The position numbers were made by a program, and so were the translations under genes. Below the pieces are notes generated by a model. That model searched no databases and was not told the DNA's origin. It saw only the letters and a program-made list of their open reading frames with translations. 64,000 nt of DNA from Bacterioplanes sanyensis (GTDB taxonomy: Bacteria > Pseudomonadota > Gammaproteobacteria > Pseudomonadales > Oceanobacteraceae): the NCBI RefSeq assembly GCF_014652515.1, contig NZ_BMYY01000001.1:428822-492821 (forward strand), in the 5' to 3' direction. Positions 57,563-64,000 of this stretch are shown piece after piece. The first letter of the stretch is position 1. Each line of letters starts with the position of its first letter.

Positions 57563-60511
57563 TTACAGCGCCTTGATTTTCTCAATCTGCTCTTTCAGTT
57601 TAACGATATCACGCTCAAAGCCTGCAGCTTTTTCTTTCTCTTTATCGATCACAGCAGCAGGTGCCTTGTCGGTAAAGCCTGGGTTGCCGAGTTTGTTGTT
57701 CACTCGCTCCAGTTCTTTGCCGAGTTTTTCGATCGACTTGTTGAGGCGTGTGACTTCGGCGTCTTTGTCGATAAAGCCAGCCATGGGAATCAGCACTTCC
57801 ATATTGCCCACTAATTGCGTTACCGACATTGGCTCTTCGTCGCCGTCGTTCAGCCAGGTGAGCTTTTCCAGTTTGGCCAGTTTCATCAGGAAGTTCTGAT
57901 TTTCTTCGGCGCGGCGGAAGTCGTCGTCATCGCCATTTTTGAACAGCAGTTCTAAAGGCTTGCTCGGCGGAATGTTCTGCTCACCACGAATGTTGCGCAC
58001 CGCGGTAATTACCCCTTGCAGCCAGGCAATGTCGGCTTCTGCTTCTGCGTCCATCAACTCTGGCTGAGCCACCGGGTAGTCGGCCAGCATAATGGTATCG
58101 CCGGCATCGGCTTTGCCTGCCAGCTCTTTTACTTGCTGCCAGATCGACTCAGTGATAAACGGAATAATGGGGTGTGCCAGGCGCAGCGTGGCTTCCAGAA
58201 CGCGCACCAGGGTGCCGCGTGTGCCGCGCTTTTCTTCTTCGCTGGCATTTTGGTCCCACAATACCGGCTTGGACAGCTCCAAGTACCAGTCGCAATACTC
58301 GTTCCAGATAAACTCGTACAGCGCTTGAGCCGCCATATCAAAGCGGTATTGATCAAGATGGCGGCGCACTTCATTTTCGGCGCGCTGCAGGCGCGAGATA
58401 ATCCAACGATCCGCCAGCGACAGCACGCCCGGTTCGCCATTAGCGCCGCAAGCGGCTTTCATGTCATCGGTTACGTCGATTGGTGTGCCGTCGGCGGCCG
58501 CTTTTTCGACCGCCTCTTCGCCAGCAACGGACAGCATGACGTAGCGCGAAGCGTTCCATAACTTGTTACAGAAGTTGCGGTAACCTTCCAGGCGCTTCAT
58601 GTCCCAGTTGATGTCGCGGCCGGTGGACGCCATGGCAGCCAAGGTAAAGCGCAGGGCATCGGTGCCGTGGGGGCTGATGCCTTCAGGGAATTCTTTTTGG
58701 GTGCGTTTGGCAATTTTTTCAGCCAGTTTTGGCTGCATCATATTGCCGGTGCGCTTGGCCAATAGTTCATCCAGTGAAATGCCGTCGATCATGTCCAGCG
58801 GGTCAAGCACGTTGCCCCTAGTTTTGGACATTTTTTCGCCCACTTCATCGCGGATCAAACCGGTGACGTACACGGTTTTAAACGGTACCTGTGGCTTGCC
58901 ATTTTCGTCTTTTATAAAGTGCATGGTCATCATGGCCATGCGCGCTACCCAGAAGAAAATAATATCGAAGCCGGTGACCAATACGTCGGTTGGATGGAAG
59001 TCTGCCAAGCGTTGGGCCACTTCCGGGTCATCGACATTGGGCCAGCCCAGGGTGCCGAAGGTCCACAGGGCAGAGGAGAACCAGGTGTCCAACACGTCTT
59101 CGTCTTGAATTAGTTCAACGTCATCGGCCAACTGATTGTTGCTACGAACTTCTGCTTCGTCATGGCCGACGTAAACATTGCCTTCTTCGTCATACCAGGC
59201 GGGAATGCGATGCCCCCACCACAGCTGGCGAGAAATGCACCAATCTTGGATGTCGCGCATCCAAGAGAAATACATGTTTTCGTAGGACTTAGGCACAAAT
59301 TGGATGTCGCCGTTTTCTACCGCTTCAATCGCTGGCTTGGCCATGGTCTTGGCATCGACATACCATTGGTCGGTCAGCATGGGCTCAATGACGACGCCAC
59401 CGCGATCACCAATGGGTACAGACAGCTCATGGTCTTTAATGCTGTCGACCAGGCCTTGTTCTTCCAGGTCGGCAACGATGGCTTTACGCGCTGCAAAGCG
59501 CTCCATGCCACGATATTTTTCTGGGATAAAACCGGAAATATCGTCGTTAACACTGCCGTCACTGTTAAATGTCTGAGCTTCGTCGCGAATATCAGCGCTA
59601 AAGGTCAGAATATTAATCATCGGCAGCTGATTGCGCTTGCCTACTTCGTAGTCGTTGAAGTCATGGGCGGGTGTGATTTTGACGCAGCCGGTGCCTTTTT
59701 CCATATCGGCATGCTCATCGGCCACGATGGGGATGCGACGGTCGACCAGTGGTAGCAGCACTTCTTTGCCGATTAAATGCTGGTAGCGTGGGTCTTCTGG
59801 GTTTACCGCGACACCGGTGTCACCAAGCATGGTTTCTGGACGCGTCGTGGCGACCACAATGTAGTCTTTGCCGTCTTGCGTTTGTGCACCATCGGCCAAT
59901 GGGTAGCGCAGGTGCCACATGTGGCCTTTTTTGTCGTGGTTTTCGACTTCGACGTCAGAGATGGCGGTGCGCAGTTTTGGATCCCAGTTCACCAGGCGCT
60001 TGCCGCGGTAAATGAGGCCGTCGTTGTAGAGGCGAATAAACACTTCCTGCACGGCTTTATAGAAACCATCGTCCATGGTGAAGCGCTCGGTATCCCAGTC
60101 AACGGAGTTACCTAAACGACGCATTTGGCTGGTAATGGTGCCGCCGGAGTGCTCTTTCCACTCCCAAACTTTATCAATAAAGGTGTCGCGCCCCATGGCG
60201 TGACGGTCTGGCTGACCTTCAGCGGCTAATTTACGCTCTACCACCATTTGCGTCGCAATGCCGGCGTGGTCGGTGCCGACTTGCCACAGGGCCTTGTGGC
60301 CATCCATGCGCTTGTAGCGGGTTAGGGCGTCTTGCAGGGTGTGCTGAAAGGCGTGGCCCATGTGCAGCGAGCCGGTAACGTTGGGCGGCGGAATCATGAT
60401 GGAATAGCCAGGGCCATTTAGACCGTCTTGATAGGGGCTAAAGTAGCCTTTCTGTTCCCATTGTTGGTACCAGGCTTGCTCGAGGGCGCTGGGTTTGTAG
60501 GTTTTATCCAT
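57563..60511 (-). CDS. valS: Valyl-tRNA synthetase
   Basis: Class Ia synthetase charging tRNA-Val, 982 aa from ATG 60511 (longer frame upstream is not conserved). HIGH-type motif HMGH (50-53) after [12 protein letters not shown], the KMSKS-type loop [14 protein letters not shown], editing domain, anticodon-binding domain ending near residue 850, and C-terminal coiled-coil arm ending EQIEKIKAL. Last gene of the dapE-rlmA-holC-241 aa-valS strand run. A paralogue of its arm is encoded at 56815. Confidence 0.97.
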   Translation of the reverse strand: MDKTYKPSALEQAWYQQWEQKGYFSPYQDGLNGPGYSIMIPPPNVTGSLHMGHAFQHTLQDALTRYKRMDGHKALWQVGTDHAGIATQMVVERKLAAEGQPDRHAMGRDTFIDKVWEWKEHSGGTITSQMRRLGNSVDWDTERFTMDDGFYKAVQEVFIRLYNDGLIYRGKRLVNWDPKLRTAISDVEVENHDKKGHMWHLRYPLADGAQTQDGKDYIVVATTRPETMLGDTGVAVNPEDPRYQHLIGKEVLLPLVDRRIPIVADEHADMEKGTGCVKITPAHDFNDYEVGKRNQLPMINILTFSADIRDEAQTFNSDGSVNDDISGFIPEKYRGMERFAARKAIVADLEEQGLVDSIKDHELSVPIGDRGGVVIEPMLTDQWYVDAKTMAKPAIEAVENGDIQFVPKSYENMYFSWMRDIQDWCISRQLWWGHRIPAWYDEEGNVYVGHDEAEVRSNNQLADDVELIQDEDVLDTWFSSALWTFGTLGWPNVDDPEVAQRLADFHPTDVLVTGFDIIFFWVARMAMMTMHFIKDENGKPQVPFKTVYVTGLIRDEVGEKMSKTRGNVLDPLDMIDGISLDELLAKRTGNMMQPKLAEKIAKRTQKEFPEGISPHGTDALRFTLAAMASTGRDINWDMKRLEGYRNFCNKLWNASRYVMLSVAGEEAVEKAAADGTPIDVTDDMKAACGANGEPGVLSLADRWIISRLQRAENEVRRHLDQYRFDMAAQALYEFIWNEYCDWYLELSKPVLWDQNASEEEKRGTRGTLVRVLEATLRLAHPIIPFITESIWQQVKELAGKADAGDTIMLADYPVAQPELMDAEAEADIAWLQGVITAVRNIRGEQNIPPSKPLELLFKNGDDDDFRRAEENQNFLMKLAKLEKLTWLNDGDEEPMSVTQLVGNMEVLIPMAGFIDKDAEVTRLNKSIEKLGKELERVNNKLGNPGFTDKAPAAVIDKEKEKAAGFERDIVKLKEQIEKIKAL

Positions 60512-60615
60512 AGTCTGAATGCTGCTTGCTATCTGAGTCGAAAAATGGCCCAGAGTATAACCGAATCCGGTGGCAGCATGCACGGCACCGGAGGGCTCCG
60601 GCGCAATGAATAAAA

Positions 60616-60872
60616 GGGGTGCCCCTGAATAATTCGGTACCGGCTGTGGATCACCGGAGGACTTCAGATCAGATGCCGGTTTGCCACTTTAGCCAGCTAC
60701 AGCAAAAATCGGCGACACAGAGCTGGCGTTCCCCCGCAGGGCGCGGGCGGCAGGCCTCCATAACGTCGTTGGCGATGTTGAAAAGGGCTGGCCATTTCCT
60801 GCCATCGCCGCCTTGTTCTGAAAGTCTGACGCACTCGCGCAGAGCTGTGCCGAATTATCCAGAGGTGCGCTT
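60616..60872. mobile_element. Candidate MITE with about 20-bp terminal inverted repeats
   Basis: Left end GGTGCCCCTGAATAATTCGG (60618-60637) and right end CCGAATTATCCAGAGGTGCGC (60850-60870) are near-perfect inverted copies enclosing about 212 bp with no coding content I can support. A third copy of the repeat lies at 29019-29040. The right end abuts the stop codon (60871-60873) of the next gene. No target-site duplication is evident. This plus 60512-60615 explains the 359-bp gap between valS and the next gene. Confidence 0.6.
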
Positions 60873-61596
60873 AGGAGTAGAGCAGGTCCTTTAAGCGCTG
60901 ACGCAGCTTGTAGCGTAGGGTGGGGAGCATTTCTTCGACCAAATCATCCAGCAGCGCTTGTTTTTGCTGCTCGCTTAAGCGAGGAATGTCGCTCAACAAG
61001 TCGTGATTAGGCGATGGTTCGCGTTGCGTATGGCGGCGCTGGTGGCTGCTGAGGGTCACGTTGGCTTGTTGCGCATCGGCTTCCGCGGCGGCGCGCTCGG
61101 TGGCTAAGCGCTCCAAGATAGAAGCCGGCAAAAATGGATTGCCGCCTTGACGCCCAATGCCAGCAGCTTGGTCGGTAGCGCCATCGTCCATCTGATCGAG
61201 CATGTCGATGATATCCGGGCCGCTGCTGCCTTCACCCAAGCCTAACAAGTCGGCGGCACTTAGGGGTTGGCTCGGCTCCGATTTAGTGGCTTCCGGTTTA
61301 ACCGCTTCTGGCTTAGCAGGCGCTTGCTTGGCTTGTTCCTGCACAGGCTCTGCTGGCCTTGCCGCTTCTATGCTGGCGGGCTGGCCACGATTCAGACTGA
61401 TAACCGGCGCCTTAGCCAGCGGCTCTGATGGCTGCAGTTCGCTGTCTGCGATATCTGCTATGTCAGCATCAAGCACATCGTCTAGCAATGGAATGTCGTC
61501 AGCGCCAAAGTCGCCAGCGTCATCACTGTTGTTACTATCCAGCACTTGCTGTAAGCGCTGCAGTTCATCCAAAAGGTGTCGGGATTCGTCGTTCAT
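60871..61596 (-). CDS. Hypothetical acidic protein between holC and valS (PA3833-like position)
   Basis: Function unknown; 241 aa. Low-complexity acidic and Ala/Pro/Lys-rich centre (LDDVLDADIADIADSELQ; KPEAVKPEATKSEPS), and a conserved-looking helical C-terminus LSEQQKQALLDDLVEEMLPTLRYKLRQRL. The holC - this gene - valS order matches the Pseudomonas locus (PA3832-PA3834), so it is a syntenic gene. It starts 5 bp after holC. Confidence 0.8.
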   Translation of the reverse strand: MNDESRHLLDELQRLQQVLDSNNSDDAGDFGADDIPLLDDVLDADIADIADSELQPSEPLAKAPVISLNRGQPASIEAARPAEPVQEQAKQAPAKPEAVKPEATKSEPSQPLSAADLLGLGEGSSGPDIIDMLDQMDDGATDQAAGIGRQGGNPFLPASILERLATERAAAEADAQQANVTLSSHQRRHTQREPSPNHDLLSDIPRLSEQQKQALLDDLVEEMLPTLRYKLRQRLKDLLYS

Positions 61597-61601
61597 CCAC
61601 G

Positions 61602-62033
61602 CTATCTCATATCATGATCGGTGATCGGATAACCCCGATCGCGCAGGTATTTGTAATGTTCACGAGTGTAGTGCAGGACGTCTTGCTGTTGTACCACAAC
61701 CTCCATCATACGCTCAAAACGGGCGAAAAATGGCGGTATTTCCTTGCTCAAGTTGACGAGCAGCTGATGGTGTTGGCCTGGATCGGAGTGCCAGCCAATG
61801 TTAACCGGTGCCTGCTCTGAGTTATTTGCATGCGATAGGGCATGGGGAACGAAGGCTTCGGGTTGAAATACCCACAGCATTTCGTCCAGTTCGCGCGCTT
61901 GTGCCTCATTGTCTACCTGAATCAAAACGTCACAGCCTTGCTTGAGTAAGGCCTGTTGCACTAAGCGGCAGACAAACTGCAATCGCTGTTCAAGCTCGCT
62001 GCTGGCGAGTATGTAGAAGTTTACCTGGGTCAT
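61602..62033 (-). CDS. holC: DNA polymerase III subunit chi
   Basis: Clamp-loader accessory subunit (143 aa) that links the polymerase to SSB. MTQVNFYIL...QRLQFVCRLVQQALLKQG, NEAQARELDEMLWVFQPEAFVPH and LVNLSKEIPPFFARFERMMEVV are clear HolC blocks. ATG overlaps the previous gene's stop (ATGA). Confidence 0.95.
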   Translation of the reverse strand: MTQVNFYILASSELEQRLQFVCRLVQQALLKQGCDVLIQVDNEAQARELDEMLWVFQPEAFVPHALSHANNSEQAPVNIGWHSDPGQHHQLLVNLSKEIPPFFARFERMMEVVVQQQDVLHYTREHYKYLRDRGYPITDHDMR

Positions 62034-62232
62034 GCTTGGGCCTTTTCAAAGGCGCTGAACGGCTCGGCATCGTCCAGTAAGGTGTGTAAATGCTCGCAAG
62101 GCAGCGTTAAAAAAAGCTGCGCTTTGCTGGCGAAACAAGGGTCCAAGGTGGCTCTGATGGCGCCTTGAACGCGCGCTTTCCACTCGCTGCGAAAATATAC
62201 GAACTTCTGGTTCAGGGCTCTGGGGTTACTTT

Positions 62233-62236
<4 letters not shown>
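62030..62236 (-). CDS. 68-aa protein coupled between rlmA and holC
   Basis: Not recognised. 68 aa, MKSNPRALNQKFVYFRSEW...FASKAQLFLTLPCEHLHTLLDDAEPFSAFEKAQA. ATGA overlaps on both sides (62233-62236 with rlmA, 62030-62033 with holC) argue strongly that it is a real, translationally coupled gene. Soluble; no domain assigned. Confidence 0.7.

Positions 62237-64000
<1,764 letters not shown>

Noticed and set aside
60619-60894. 91-codon plus-strand frame inside the candidate MITE
   Set aside because: It begins and ends in the repeat ends, lacks a ribosome-binding site and has no recognisable domain. It is better explained as the non-coding element.

Overview
The window looks like a chromosomal segment of a marine or halophilic gammaproteobacterium, probably near the Oceanospirillales/Pseudomonadales. 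The evidence is queA-tgt-yajC-secD-secF in the usual order, a valS/holC block arranged as in Pseudomonas, an Enterobacteria-like Ugd, choline/betaine uptake genes and many outer-membrane lipoproteins. Taxonomy is inferred from gene content only. Genes are densely packed with many 1-11 bp overlaps (ATGA, TGATG, TTGA). I see no prophage, intact insertion sequence or CRISPR array.

Layout. 1-5.9 kb: choline to glycine-betaine module, with the 3' part of betA, the ChoX-ChoW-ChoV ABC importer, a porin and a frameshifted SMR exporter. 5.9-8.3 kb: coupled amidase-SDR pair. 8.4-14.9 kb (minus): extracytoplasmic redox cluster with a di-haem lipoprotein, DUF1501, TlpA thioredoxin, DUF4266 lipoprotein, DUF3570 barrel and ApbE flavin transferase. 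15.0-15.5 kb: three tRNA-Leu genes behind a clear sigma-70 promoter. 15.7-21.2 kb: queuosine and Sec genes. 21.2-28.1 kb: cobalamin region with cobO, a chemoreceptor and a riboswitch-led operon btuB / propeller-like lipoprotein / PduO-type adenosyltransferase, with panE upstream. 29.0-33.7 kb: a catalytically dead HUH-transposase relative, yajQ, an AmpG-like permease and a BCCT transporter. 33.7-45.4 kb (minus): RND pump with adaptor, CobB sirtuin, patatin, glutaredoxin, hybrid kinase and a giant Q-rich DUF349 protein. 45.6-50.6 kb: lipoprotein hydrolase, sbcB, ugd, an attenuator-like leader and an RsgA-like GTPase. 50.6-57.5 kb: mostly small or envelope genes, including a PF09826 propeller lipoprotein, an AdeT-like binding protein, an NhaR-like regulator, YccA, and a free-standing homologue of the ValRS C-terminal arm. 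57.5-64 kb (minus): dapE (cut by the edge), rlmA, a 68-aa gene, holC, a PA3833-like gene, a candidate MITE, and valS.

Most promising for new biology: the lipoprotein in the B12 riboswitch operon (a possible gammaproteobacterial counterpart of BtuG); the six-gene redox cluster with ApbE but no classical FMN-binding partner; the solo ValRS arm protein about 0.5 kb from valS; the domesticated HUH protein whose stop codon abuts a repeat also found as the ends of a 257-bp MITE-like element; and the short-peptide/competing-hairpin leader before the RsgA paralogue.
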